DNA of 64,000 nucleotides from a bacterium SCSIO 12827 (GTDB lineage Bacteria > Pseudomonadota > Alphaproteobacteria > Rhodospirillales > Casp-alpha2). Position numbers and translations under genes: made by a program. Shown piece after piece: positions 1-11,288 of the stretch (position 1 is the first letter of the stretch; every line of letters starts with the position of its first letter). The stretch lies in assembly GCA_024397995.1 (NCBI GenBank), contig CP073746.1, forward strand, positions 1 to 64,000, read 5' to 3'. The notes under the pieces were generated by a model. That model saw nothing but the letters and a program-made list of their open reading frames with translations. It was not told the origin of the DNA and did no database searches.

Positions 1-1416
1 ATGACGGAACAGCAGAGCCGAGATATAGAGCCCTGCCAGGACCTGCAGGAAACCTGGTCGGAAATTTGTGAATCCCTGCGCGCCGAGATCGGCGAAGCTT
101 CCTATCAAAGCTGGATCAAGCCCATGCGGCTCATCGGAAAGAACGGCAGTGCCGTGCGCACCGGTGTCCCCACCCGTTTCATGCGCGAATGGATCCAGGC
201 CCATTATCAGGACCGTTTGTCGGAACTGCTGGACGGCCGCGGCCTCACCGGCGGGCTCGACGTGGTCATTCATCAGGAACATGCGGCGTCGGGCCGGGCC
301 GAGACCAAGCCCGCCGAGGTGCGCAAGGAAGACGCGGCCCCGGCCGGGCCGGTGAACGGCACCGGGATCGGCAACGGCCCCCATGCCGACGATATCGGCG
401 CACCGCTTGATCAGCGCTACACCTTCGACCGTTTCGTCGTCGGCAAACCGAACGAATTCGCCTATGCCGCCGCGCGCCGCGTGGCCGAGGCCGAGATCGT
501 GCCCTTCAACCCCCTGTTCCTCTACGGCGGGGTCGGGCTCGGCAAGACCCACTTGATGCACGCCATCGCCTGGCACCTGCGCAAGACGCGGCCGGACCGT
601 TCCGTCATCTATCTGTCGGCGGAAAAGTTCATGTACCGTTTCGTGCGGGCACTGCGCGAACACAACACCGTGGACTTTAAGGAGCAGTTCCGCTCCGTCG
701 ACGTGCTGATGGTCGATGACGTCCAATTCATCTCGGGCAAGGAGTCGACCCAGGAAGAGTTCTTCCACACCTTCAACGCCCTGGTCGATCAGGGCCGCCA
801 GATCGTCATTTCCGCCGACAAGTCGCCCAACGACCTGGAAGGCATGGAAGAACGCCTGATCTCGCGCCTTAACTGCGGGCTGGTCGCCGACATTCACGCG
901 ACCACCTATGAACTGCGGCTCGGCATCCTGCAGGCCAAGGGCGAGCAGATGGGCGTCGAGGTACCGCTGAAGGTCATGGAATTCCTCGCGCATAAGATCA
1001 CGTCGAACGTGCGCGAGCTCGAAGGGGCGCTCAACCGGGTCGTCGCCCACCATCAACTGGTCGGCCGCGACATCACCCTGGAAACCAGCCAGGACGTTCT
1101 GCACGACCTTCTTAAGGCGTCGGAACGGCGGGTCACCATCGAGGAAATCCAGAAACGCGTGTCGACCCATTTCAACATCCGCGTGTCGGACATGCATTCG
1201 GCCCGCCGGGCGCGCTCCGTCGCCCGCCCGCGTCAGGTCGCGATGTATCTCTCGAAGCAGCTGACGTCCCGTTCGCTCCCGGAAATCGGGCGCAAATTCG
1301 GTGGCCGCGACCACACCACGGTGATGCATGCGGTGAAGAAGGTGGAAGAACTGCGCGAGTTGGATTCCAGCTTCAACGAGGATGTTGAACTGCTGCGCCG
1401 GATGCTCGAGGGCTGA
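1..1416 (+). CDS. dnaA: Chromosomal replication initiator DnaA
   Basis: DnaA is the AAA+ ATPase that binds DnaA boxes, melts the origin and recruits the DnaB helicase. Its 471 residues show the full family architecture. There is an N-terminal interaction domain (about 15-90), a low-complexity Gly/Pro/Ala linker (about 95-135) and the AAA+ core with Walker A GGVGLGKTH at 176-184 and Walker B VLMVDDVQF. The C-terminal DNA-binding domain carries the signature GGRDHTTVMHAVKK. The ATG is the first base of the window, so the upstream promoter and any DnaA boxes there cannot be seen. It is followed by dnaN, recF and gyrB on the same strand, the classical ancestral order. Confidence 0.98.
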   Translation: MTEQQSRDIEPCQDLQETWSEICESLRAEIGEASYQSWIKPMRLIGKNGSAVRTGVPTRFMREWIQAHYQDRLSELLDGRGLTGGLDVVIHQEHAASGRAETKPAEVRKEDAAPAGPVNGTGIGNGPHADDIGAPLDQRYTFDRFVVGKPNEFAYAAARRVAEAEIVPFNPLFLYGGVGLGKTHLMHAIAWHLRKTRPDRSVIYLSAEKFMYRFVRALREHNTVDFKEQFRSVDVLMVDDVQFISGKESTQEEFFHTFNALVDQGRQIVISADKSPNDLEGMEERLISRLNCGLVADIHATTYELRLGILQAKGEQMGVEVPLKVMEFLAHKITSNVRELEGALNRVVAHHQLVGRDITLETSQDVLHDLLKASERRVTIEEIQKRVSTHFNIRVSDMHSARRARSVARPRQVAMYLSKQLTSRSLPEIGRKFGGRDHTTVMHAVKKVEELRELDSSFNEDVELLRRMLEG

Positions 1417-1722
1417 TCCCTTCGAGGGTCCCGCCAGGGCTGTCTCAAAAGTCACGACCGTAACCCTGAAATTCGGGGAAAAGGCTTCGGAATCCAAGGG
1501 CCTCTGCTATAATGCAGCCTTGGTCAGAGGGCGCCCGTCCGGGTGTCTTCACGCTGCTCTCGGTGGGGGCTCTGGACCGGCATTTCAGCGCCCGGGGCGG
1601 AGGGTTCCAGCCCCGGTTTCGTTGCCGCCGGACCGGCCTGCAAATGGGTCGGTCGGAAGCCGGAACATCCCGTCGAAAGCGTCATAACGGCATGTAATTT
1701 TGAACGGCGATAGACGGCACAT
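1417..1722 (+). other. dnaA-dnaN intergenic region
   Basis: This 306-base gap has no convincing gene. It holds a promoter-like TATAAT (1508-1513) and, further on, an inverted repeat CCGGGG (1592-1597) / CCCCGG (1611-1616) followed by TTTCGTT. I saw no DnaA-box cluster resembling TTATCCACA, so nothing here argues that it is the replication origin. Confidence 0.5.
1485..1513 (+). promoter_or_regulatory. Candidate promoter for dnaN
   Basis: A perfect -10 hexamer TATAAT lies at 1508-1513 inside TGCTATAATGCA. The best -35 position (about 1485-1491, TTCGGA-like) is poor. Transcription from here would give dnaN a leader of roughly 200 bases. Support is the -10 only. Confidence 0.4.
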
Positions 1723-2838
1723 ATGAAACTGACAATCGAGCGGGCCGCCTTGCTGAAGTGCCTTGGGCACGTGCAAAGCGTTGTAGAGCGCCGCAATACC
1801 ATCCCCATCCTTTCCAACGTGAAGATCGAAGCCGGCGACGGCAAGCTGGCGCTCAACGCCACGGACATGGATCTCGACATCGTCGAGGGCGTGGCCGCCG
1901 ACGTGGCCGAAGCGGGTGCGACGACAGCCCCCGCCCATACCCTTTACGACATCGTCCGCAAGCTGCCCGAAGGGGCGCAGGTGGTGATGGAAAAGGAAAG
2001 CGGCGGGCAACTGGTGCTTAAGGCCGGGCGCTCCCGATTCGCGCTTTCCTGCCTGCCGACCGAGGATTTTCCCGTTCTCGGCTCGGGCGAATTGCCGCAT
2101 CAGTTCAAGATGCCCGTGCATGATCTGAACACGCTGCTCGACCGCACCCGGTTCGCCATCTCGACCGAGGAAACGCGCTATTACCTGAACGGCATTTATC
2201 TGCATGTCGCCGAACGGGACGGCACCAAGGTGCTGCGCGCGGTCGCCACCGACGGCCACCGCTTGGCCTCGGCCGAAGTGCCCCTGCCCGACGGCGCCGA
2301 TGGCATCCCCGGTGTGATCCTGCCGCGCAAGGTGGTGACGGAACTGGGCAAGTTGATCGACGAAAGCGTCGGCGAGGTCTTCGTCGGCCTGTCGGAAACG
2401 AAGGCCCGCTTCGCCGTTGACGAGATCGTCATCACGTCCAAGCTGATCGACGGTACGTTCCCCGATTACGAGCGGGTCATTCCGCGCGACAATGACAAGA
2501 TGCTCGATGTCGACCGCAAGCTTTTGGCCGATGCCGTCGACCGCGTGTCGGCGATTTCTTCCGAGAAATCCCGCGCCGTGAAGCTGACCTTGGGCACCGG
2601 CGTGCTCAAGCTGTCGGCCTCCAGCCCCGAACACGGGCTGGCGGAGGAAGAGATCGAGGTCGATTACAACGGTGATGGTCTGGAGATCGGATTCAACGCG
2701 GCCTATCTGCTCGACATCACCCGCCAGATCGAAGGCGATACGGCGTCGCTGGCCATGGCCGATGCGGCCTCGCCGACGGTGCTGCGCGAAACGGGCGACG
2801 AAAGTGCCCTGTTCGTGCTCATGCCCATGCGTGTTTGA
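1723..2838 (+). CDS. dnaN: DNA polymerase III beta subunit (sliding clamp)
   Basis: The beta clamp is a ring-shaped dimer that tethers DNA polymerase III and other partners to DNA. The 371-residue product has the length and three-fold repeated fold of the family. It starts MKLTIERAALLKCLGHVQSVVERRNTIPILSN in outline, with the typical NTIPILSNV stretch, and ends in the conserved clamp tail LMPMRV. It sits between dnaA and recF, as in many bacteria. The ATG at 1723 gives the standard family N-terminus, and no alternative start is needed. Confidence 0.98.
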   Translation: MKLTIERAALLKCLGHVQSVVERRNTIPILSNVKIEAGDGKLALNATDMDLDIVEGVAADVAEAGATTAPAHTLYDIVRKLPEGAQVVMEKESGGQLVLKAGRSRFALSCLPTEDFPVLGSGELPHQFKMPVHDLNTLLDRTRFAISTEETRYYLNGIYLHVAERDGTKVLRAVATDGHRLASAEVPLPDGADGIPGVILPRKVVTELGKLIDESVGEVFVGLSETKARFAVDEIVITSKLIDGTFPDYERVIPRDNDKMLDVDRKLLADAVDRVSAISSEKSRAVKLTLGTGVLKLSASSPEHGLAEEEIEVDYNGDGLEIGFNAAYLLDITRQIEGDTASLAMADAASPTVLRETGDESALFVLMPMRV

Positions 2839-2860
2839 ACGGGTTTTTTAAGGAACGATC

Positions 2861-4078
2861 CTGTACGTCCAACCCACATTTGCCGCCGATGGGGCCTATC
2901 CGGAAACCGCCGCCACCCAGGGCTCTCTTGCGGTCCGCCGGCTGACGCTGAGCGACTTCCGCTGCTATGCCGCCCTGCGGCTTGACGTGCCCGAGGGGGC
3001 GGTCGTGCTGGCCGGGCCGAACGGCGCGGGCAAGACGAACATCCTCGAAGCCTTGTCGTTTCTGATCCCGGGTCGCGGCCTGCGCCGTGCCCGCCTGTCG
3101 GAAGCCGCCCGCCGCGACCCGGGCGAGGAAGCGGCCCCCCGCCCCCGGCCCTGGGCCGTGGCGGCGACGGTGGCCGGCCCGGACGGTGAAACGGATGTCG
3201 GCACGGGCCTTGCTGCCGGAGAGCCGGGCGACGCGGAAAAACGCCTGGTGCATGTCGATGGCGAGGCCCAGCGGGCCCAGGCCGTCCTGTCCGAACATGT
3301 TTCCCTGCAATGGCTGACGCCGCAGATGGACCGCCTGTTTCTCGATGGCGCCTCGGCCCGGCGGCGCTTTCTCGACCGCCTGGTCTATGGCCGTGATCCG
3401 GCCCATGCCGGCCGGGTCGGCGGGTATGAACAGGCGATGCGCGAACGGCTGCGCCTGTTGACGGCCCGGGGCGGTTGCGACGATGCCTGGGTATCCGCCC
3501 TGGAATCGACCATGGCGGAACGCGGTGTTGCCATCGCGGCGGCCCGGCTCGACATGGCCGGGCGCCTTGCGGGCCAGTTGGAGGCCGCCGGCGACGGCCC
3601 GTTCCCGGCCGCCGATCTGGCCGTCGAGGGCGAGGTCGAGGCCTGGCTGAACGGCGGCTCCGCCCTTGATGCCGAGGACCGCCTGAAGGCCGCATTGAAA
3701 TCAGCCCGCGGGCGCGACGGCGACAGCGGCCGCACGGCCCACGGGCCGCATCGCTCCGACCTGCATGTCGAATACAAAAGCCGCGGCCGCCCGGCGGCCG
3801 ACTGTTCCACGGGCGAACAGAAGGCATTGTTGATCTCCCTGGTCCTGGCGCAGGCGCGCCTGCAGGCGGTGGAACAGGGCCGCGCACCCATCCTGCTGTT
3901 GGACGAGGTCGCCGCCCATCTTGATGCCGACCGGCGCGCCGCCCTGTTCGCCGAGATCGAAACCCTGGGTCTGCAGGCTTGGATGACCGGCACGGACCTG
4001 GACCTGTTCGGCCCGCTTGCCGGGCGGGCTGCCTTCTTCCACGTCGCCGAGGCCAAGGTCCATCGTCAGGACCCATGA
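2861..4078 (+). CDS. recF: DNA replication and repair protein RecF (probable CTG start)
   Basis: RecF is an SMC/ABC-like ATPase that loads RecA at single-strand gaps together with RecO and RecR. Walker [10 protein letters not shown] and a late Walker B LLLDEVAAHLD are visible. The first standard start in frame is GTG 2987, but starting there removes the conserved first strand LTLSDFRCYAALRLD, which is encoded in frame at 2942-2986. The frame is open back to a TAA at 2849-2851. The only plausible start in it is CTG 2861, seven bases after AAGGA (2850-2854). I therefore place the start at 2861 (405 residues), and the minimal alternative is 2987 (363 residues). The gene lies 22 bases after dnaN. 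Confidence 0.9.
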   Translation: MYVQPTFAADGAYPETAATQGSLAVRRLTLSDFRCYAALRLDVPEGAVVLAGPNGAGKTNILEALSFLIPGRGLRRARLSEAARRDPGEEAAPRPRPWAVAATVAGPDGETDVGTGLAAGEPGDAEKRLVHVDGEAQRAQAVLSEHVSLQWLTPQMDRLFLDGASARRRFLDRLVYGRDPAHAGRVGGYEQAMRERLRLLTARGGCDDAWVSALESTMAERGVAIAAARLDMAGRLAGQLEAAGDGPFPAADLAVEGEVEAWLNGGSALDAEDRLKAALKSARGRDGDSGRTAHGPHRSDLHVEYKSRGRPAADCSTGEQKALLISLVLAQARLQAVEQGRAPILLLDEVAAHLDADRRAALFAEIETLGLQAWMTGTDLDLFGPLAGRAAFFHVAEAKVHRQDP

Positions 4079-4100
4079 CCGGACAACATTGAATTTTCCC

Positions 4101-4120
4101 GGGTGGCGTTTTTGCCGCCC
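4101..4120 (+). other. Stem-loop between recF and gyrB
   Basis: GGGTGGC (4101-4107) pairs with GCCGCCC (4114-4120) over a GTTTTT loop, with one G-U pair. No T-run follows, so it is more likely an mRNA structure than an intrinsic terminator. Confidence 0.4.
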
Positions 4121-4137
4121 CAATCTGAAGAGCGTGA

Positions 4138-6627
<2,490 letters not shown>

Positions 6628-6757
6628 TCGCCCCGGTCGGGGGCCGGCGGGCGGTTTACTCAGGCACGGCCTTCCGCCTATGATCGCCGCAACACCGGGT
6701 CAACCCGGGGGGGAAGGGCGGTCAGGCATTGAACTGAGTTCACTGGGGGGGTTCCCA

Positions 6758-7201
6758 ATGGCGGATATGAATACGTCGGTTGCGGCCTTGATCGAGGCCC
6801 ACGAGACTTGGCTGCGCGACGGTGGCGATACCGGCAAGCGCGGCGACATGCTGCGCCTCAATATGCGGGACATGGACCTGCGGGGCTCATCCCTCGCCAA
6901 CGCCAACATCCGGGAATGCGATCTTACGGGATCGGACCTGTCGGGTGCCGACCTCAGGGGATCGTCCCTGGTCTCGTCGGTCATGGTCGGGGTCAATTTC
7001 ACCAACGCGTTGCTCGACTTCACGGACATGACCGATACCGACCTGCGGGGCGCCAATTTCACCGGGGCGTCCCTTAACGGCGTCGACATGTGGCGGGCCA
7101 ACCTGAAGGGGGCTGTGATCGACCCGATCACCCTGCACAAGCTGCTCGATTGCCGTGAGCCCGATGAAGCCTCTGCCTATTTTGCGTTAACCAAATACTG
7201 A
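6758..7201 (+). CDS. Pentapeptide-repeat protein
   Basis: This is a 147-residue protein with no signal peptide. After a short helical N-terminus come about 17 consecutive pentapeptides of A(D/N)LXX type (for example CDLTG, SDLSG, ADLRG, ANFTG, ANLKG). They should fold as a right-handed quadrilateral beta-helix of roughly four coils. A short tail ends in FALTKY. The ATG at 6758 is preceded by a G-run (6745-6751). The frame extends to an ATG at 6680, but that extension is not repeat-like and would lie close to the gyrB stop. Family members include the gyrase-binding DNA mimics Qnr and MfpA. The placement 130 bases after gyrB makes that worth testing, but the sequence alone does not show it. Confidence 0.85.
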   Translation: MADMNTSVAALIEAHETWLRDGGDTGKRGDMLRLNMRDMDLRGSSLANANIRECDLTGSDLSGADLRGSSLVSSVMVGVNFTNALLDFTDMTDTDLRGANFTGASLNGVDMWRANLKGAVIDPITLHKLLDCREPDEASAYFALTKY

Positions 7202-7225
7202 CGCCCGCCCGTCCATAAGACGCAC

Positions 7226-9193
7226 ATGGCCAAATCATCGCGCCCCCGCCCCCGTCCGCGGGCGAAAAAGCCCTCCGAACGTGCCCCCGCCGGGCCCCGC
7301 CGAAGCCGCCTCGCCACGATCCTGAAATGGGCCGGGGCGGCGGCCGTATGGATGGTGATCGCGGCCCTTGGCGCGGGAGTCTGGGTGTCCATCGGTCTGC
7401 CGGACCTGGATGAGGCGTTGAAGACCGAACGCCGGCCGACCGTGACGATCCAAGCCGCCGACGGAACGGAAATCTACCGTGCCGGGGACCTGGTCGGTGA
7501 AACGGTGAAACTCAAGGACCTGCCGCCGCACCTGATGCAGGCTGTCCTGGCGACCGAGGACCGGCGGTTCTACAGTCATTTCGGAATCGATCCCATTGGC
7601 CTTGGCCGGGCCATGGTGCGGAATATTCGCGCTGGGCGGGTGGTCGAGGGCGGGTCGACCATCACCCAGCAACTGGCCAAGAACCTGTTCCTTACCCCGG
7701 CCCGCACGATCACGCGCAAGCTCCAGGAAATGGTCGTGGCGCTATGGCTGGAATGGGAATTTTCCAAGGACCAGATCCTCCCCCTCTACCTAAACCGGGT
7801 TTATCTGGGGGCGGGCACCTATGGCGTTGATGCGGCGGCTCATCGCTTCTTCCAAAAACCCGCCGCCCGGGTCAATACCTACGAGGCGGCCGTGCTGGCC
7901 GGTCTGCTCAAGGCGCCGTCGCGCTACAACCCCGTGGCCTCGCCGGAACGGGCCCATGCCCGGGCCCGCACCGTGCTCGCCAACATGGTCGCCGCCGGAT
8001 ACCTGACGGAAACCAAGGCGGCGGACGCGGCCCGCGGTATCCAGGTTGCCGTCGTTTCGGCGCCCACGGGCAACGCGCGGCATTTCGTCGACTGGGTGCT
8101 CGAAGCGGTCTCCGACTACGTCACCGCCGGCGGCCGCGATCTGGTGGTCAAGACGACGCTCGACCTCGCCCTGCAGCGCCAGGCGGAAACGGCCATGGGA
8201 CGCGCCTTCATGGCGGCGGACCGGGCGCGGATGCAGGCGGGCGAAGGCGCGCTTATCGCGCTGACCCCGCAAGGTGCGGTGCGCGCCATGGTCGGCGGCC
8301 GGGACTACGGCAAAAGCCAGTTCAACCGCGCCGTCCAGGCGCAGCGTCAGCCGGGTTCCGCGTTCAAGCCCGTGGTCTATCTGGCGGCGCTGGAGGCCGG
8401 GATGACGCCCGTGACCCCGATGGTCGATAAGCCGGTTTCCTTGAGCGGCTGGCAGCCGTCCAATTTCTCGGGCAAGTACGAAGGGCGAATGACCCTGGAA
8501 TACGCGCTCGCCAACTCCGTGAACACCATCGCCGTGCAGCTGGCGCAGCAGGTTGGCCCGGCCAAGATCATCGACACCGCGCGGGCCCTCGGTATCACCA
8601 CCGGCTTGCCCAGGGACGCGGGGCTGGCGCTCGGCACCGGTGAGGTTTCGTTGCTGGAATTGGCGACCGCCTATGCCGTGCTGGCGCGGGCGGGCATGGG
8701 GGTCTGGCCCTATGCGATCACGGAAATCACCGGCCCGGACGGCGCGCCGCTGTATCAACGTCAGGGTTCCGGCCCAGGCCGCGCCGTGCCCGCCGCCCCG
8801 GCCCGCACCTTGACCGCCATGATGACTAAGGTGATTGACGGCGGCACGGGCAAGCACGCCGCCATCGGCCGGCCGGCGGCGGGAAAGACGGGCACCAGCC
8901 AGAATTACCGCGATGCCTGGTTCGTCGGCTTCACGCCGCAACTGGTGACCGCTGTGTGGTTCGGCAACGACGACGGGTCGCCCATGAAACGGGTGACCGG
9001 CGGCGGCCTGCCGGCGCGCACCTGGGCGGTGTTCATGGGGGCAGCGCATCAAGGCCTGCCGGTTCTGGCCTTCGACGACATCGGCGACGACGGCAAGCCC
9101 GGATCAGGATCGTTCTGGGGTCGGTTGAAAAATTTTGTCGGTTCCGGTTCCGAAACGGTTGAGCCCGTCGGCGAAAACCGCGCCGGGGATTAG
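7226..9193 (+). CDS. Class A penicillin-binding protein, PBP1A family
   Basis: This is a bifunctional peptidoglycan synthase that polymerises glycan strands and crosslinks them in the periplasm. Its 655 residues comprise a basic, proline-rich cytoplasmic tail (1-28) and one membrane segment (about 30-55). The GT51 transglycosylase domain has EDRRFYSHFGID (111-122) and GGSTITQQLAKN (142-153). The transpeptidase domain has S378-A-F-K381, S431-V-N433 and K554-T-G. All catalytic motifs are intact. Its stop overlaps by four bases the end of hldE on the opposite strand, so the two genes converge. It starts 25 bases after the pentapeptide-repeat gene and may be co-transcribed with it. Confidence 0.95.
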   Translation: MAKSSRPRPRPRAKKPSERAPAGPRRSRLATILKWAGAAAVWMVIAALGAGVWVSIGLPDLDEALKTERRPTVTIQAADGTEIYRAGDLVGETVKLKDLPPHLMQAVLATEDRRFYSHFGIDPIGLGRAMVRNIRAGRVVEGGSTITQQLAKNLFLTPARTITRKLQEMVVALWLEWEFSKDQILPLYLNRVYLGAGTYGVDAAAHRFFQKPAARVNTYEAAVLAGLLKAPSRYNPVASPERAHARARTVLANMVAAGYLTETKAADAARGIQVAVVSAPTGNARHFVDWVLEAVSDYVTAGGRDLVVKTTLDLALQRQAETAMGRAFMAADRARMQAGEGALIALTPQGAVRAMVGGRDYGKSQFNRAVQAQRQPGSAFKPVVYLAALEAGMTPVTPMVDKPVSLSGWQPSNFSGKYEGRMTLEYALANSVNTIAVQLAQQVGPAKIIDTARALGITTGLPRDAGLALGTGEVSLLELATAYAVLARAGMGVWPYAITEITGPDGAPLYQRQGSGPGRAVPAAPARTLTAMMTKVIDGGTGKHAAIGRPAAGKTGTSQNYRDAWFVGFTPQLVTAVWFGNDDGSPMKRVTGGGLPARTWAVFMGAAHQGLPVLAFDDIGDDGKPGSGSFWGRLKNFVGSGSETVEPVGENRAGD

Positions 9194-10662
9194 CCCTGAC
9201 CGGCCAGCCGGGCGATGGTCGCCGTGGTGCTGTGTCCCGGCGCCAGATCGGCAAGGTGAACGCGCCCGCCGGCGGCTTCGACGACCTCACGACCGACAAC
9301 CTGGTCGACGCGGTAATCGGCGCCCTTGACCAGAACTTCCGGCAACAAGCCCTCAATCAGGACCAGGGGGGTGTCTTCGCCGAACAGGACCACGGCATCG
9401 ACACCGGCCAGAGAGGCCAGCACGGCAGCCCGCGCGGCCTCGCCCTGCACCGGGCGGTCGGCGCCCTTAAGGCGTCGGACCGAAGCATCGGAATTCAGCC
9501 CGACGACCAGGCGGTCGCATTGGCTTTTGGCTTGACGCAGCAGCGACACATGCCCCGGGTGCAGCAGATCGAAACAGCCGTTGGTGAAGCCGACCGAGAG
9601 GCCCCGGCGGCGCCAGGCGGCGGCCCGGTCGAGAACCTGTTCGAGGGTCAGCACCTTGGCCTCGGCGTCGCTAAGGTCCTGATGATGCAGTTGGGCGATC
9701 AGGTCGCCCGCGTAGGCGACGGCGGTGCCGACCTTGGCGACGACGATCCCGGCGGCAAGATTGGCAAGGGCCGCCGCACGGCCAAGATCGGCCCCGGCGG
9801 CCAGACAGGCGGCCAGGGTCGCGACCACCGTGTCACCGGCGCCGGATACGTCGAACACTTCCTGGGCTTCCGCCGCCAGATGAACAATTTCGCCCTCGGC
9901 GGGCACCAGGGTCATGCCGTCGCGCGACCGGGTCACCAGCACGGCGGTCAGGCCCAGGCCGTCGACCAGACCGCGGGCGGCGGCGATTACGGCATCGTCC
10001 GTGTCCACGGGCTTGCCCGTGGCGGCGGCCAGTTCCTTCAGGTTGGGGGTCAGGATGCCGGCCCCCCCGTAGCGCCCGTAGTCGCTGCCCTTGGGGTCGA
10101 CGATCACGGTCGCCCCGGCCTTGGCGGCGGCGGCGATCACGCGGGCCAGGGTGGCATCGGCCAGGACGCCCTTGCCGTAATCGGACAGCACGACGACCTT
10201 GTGGTCGCGCAGGGCGGCCTCGGCCTCGGCGGCCAGTTGATCCTGCAGGCCGGCGGTCGTGGGCCGGCCGGTTTCCCGGTCGGCGCGCAGCATCTGCTGC
10301 GTGCCGGCGACGAAGCGGGTCTTGATCGTGGTCTGGCGGCCGGCGTCGGTCTTGAGATCGCCGGTCACGCCAGCCTCCCGCGCCAGCAGGGCGCGCACTT
10401 CGGCCCCCGCGCCGTCGTCGCCGATGACGGACAGGAACCGGGTCTTGGCCCTCAGCGCGGCCAGGTTGCGCACCACATTGCCGGCCCCGCCCAGCATGCG
10501 GGTCTCGCCGGTCACGCGCAGTACGGGGATCGGGGCTTCCGGGGAAATCCGCTCGACCTCGCCATGAACGAAGGTGTCGAGCATGACGTCGCCCAGACAG
10601 ACCACCTTGGTATCCGCCAGCGCCTCGACCAGGGCGATCAGGTCCGTGCGTTCCGTCATCAT
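9190..10662 (-). CDS. hldE: Bifunctional heptose-7-phosphate kinase / heptose-1-phosphate adenylyltransferase
   Basis: HldE carries out two steps of ADP-heptose synthesis for the LPS inner core. It phosphorylates heptose 7-phosphate at C1 and later adenylylates the heptose 1-phosphate. The 490-residue product has a ribokinase-like kinase domain (about 1-330) with VSGAGDTVVATLAA. The C-terminal cytidylyltransferase-like domain has NGCFDLLHPGHVSLL, containing the HxGH motif. The length is close to the 477 residues of E. coli HldE. It overlaps the upstream gmhA by four bases, indicating an operon and probably translational coupling. A second ATG three bases downstream is also possible as start. 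Confidence 0.96.
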   Translation of the reverse strand: MMTERTDLIALVEALADTKVVCLGDVMLDTFVHGEVERISPEAPIPVLRVTGETRMLGGAGNVVRNLAALRAKTRFLSVIGDDGAGAEVRALLAREAGVTGDLKTDAGRQTTIKTRFVAGTQQMLRADRETGRPTTAGLQDQLAAEAEAALRDHKVVVLSDYGKGVLADATLARVIAAAAKAGATVIVDPKGSDYGRYGGAGILTPNLKELAAATGKPVDTDDAVIAAARGLVDGLGLTAVLVTRSRDGMTLVPAEGEIVHLAAEAQEVFDVSGAGDTVVATLAACLAAGADLGRAAALANLAAGIVVAKVGTAVAYAGDLIAQLHHQDLSDAEAKVLTLEQVLDRAAAWRRRGLSVGFTNGCFDLLHPGHVSLLRQAKSQCDRLVVGLNSDASVRRLKGADRPVQGEAARAAVLASLAGVDAVVLFGEDTPLVLIEGLLPEVLVKGADYRVDQVVGREVVEAAGGRVHLADLAPGHSTTATIARLAGQG

Positions 10663-11252
10663 CCCGCGTCCTGTGTTACCAGGCCCAATTCTATCTCAAC
10701 CGCGCCGCACAGCATCTGACCAAGTGTAATATGCATTTCCTGGATGCGCGCGGTGACGTCCGACGGCACGATCAGCAAGGGATCGGCGAGGCCGGTCATC
10801 TGGCCGCCGTCCCGGCCGCTCAGGCCGGCGGCGATCAGCCCGCCCGCCCGCGCCGTGCGCAGGCCTTCCAGCACATTGGGGCTTTGCCCCGAGGTGGAAA
10901 TCCCGACGGCCACGTCGCCGGGCTTGCCGAGGGCCTGGATCTGGCGGGCGAATACCCGCTCGAACCCCAGGTCATTGGCACCTGCGGTCAGGGCGGAGGT
11001 ATCCGTGGTCAAGGCGACGGCGGCGATCGGGGCGCGGTCGGTCTTGTAGCGGACGGTCAGTTCCGTCGCCAGATGCTGGCAGTCGGCGGCGCTGCCGCCG
11101 TTCCCGAAGAAAAGCAATTTCCCGCCGTTTCTCAAGGACTTGACGGCAACGGTTACAAGCGCCTGGAAGGGGCCGGCCAAGGCCCCGCGGGTCGCCATGG
11201 CGACGGCCGCGTGTTCTTCCATTTCGCTGTCAAAAAATGCCGCTAAGTCCAT
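10659..11252 (-). CDS. gmhA: Sedoheptulose-7-phosphate isomerase
   Basis: GmhA converts sedoheptulose 7-phosphate to D-glycero-D-manno-heptose 7-phosphate, the first step of heptose synthesis. The 197-residue product is a single SIS-domain protein with FFGNGGSAADCQHLATEL and ISTSGQSPNVLEGL, both family signatures. It sits directly upstream of hldE with a four-base overlap and 36 bases after the end of the decarboxylase gene on the same strand. The later heptose enzymes GmhB and HldD are not in the window. Confidence 0.95.
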   Translation of the reverse strand: MDLAAFFDSEMEEHAAVAMATRGALAGPFQALVTVAVKSLRNGGKLLFFGNGGSAADCQHLATELTVRYKTDRAPIAAVALTTDTSALTAGANDLGFERVFARQIQALGKPGDVAVGISTSGQSPNVLEGLRTARAGGLIAAGLSGRDGGQMTGLADPLLIVPSDVTARIQEMHITLGQMLCGAVEIELGLVTQDAG

Positions 11253-11288
11253 AAAAAACCTGTTATTCTGTGCACCGAGTTCGGCCTG

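Noticed and set aside
1417-1722. Replication origin in the dnaA-dnaN gap
   Set aside because: No DnaA-box cluster or AT-rich unwinding element is visible, and many alphaproteobacteria place the origin elsewhere.
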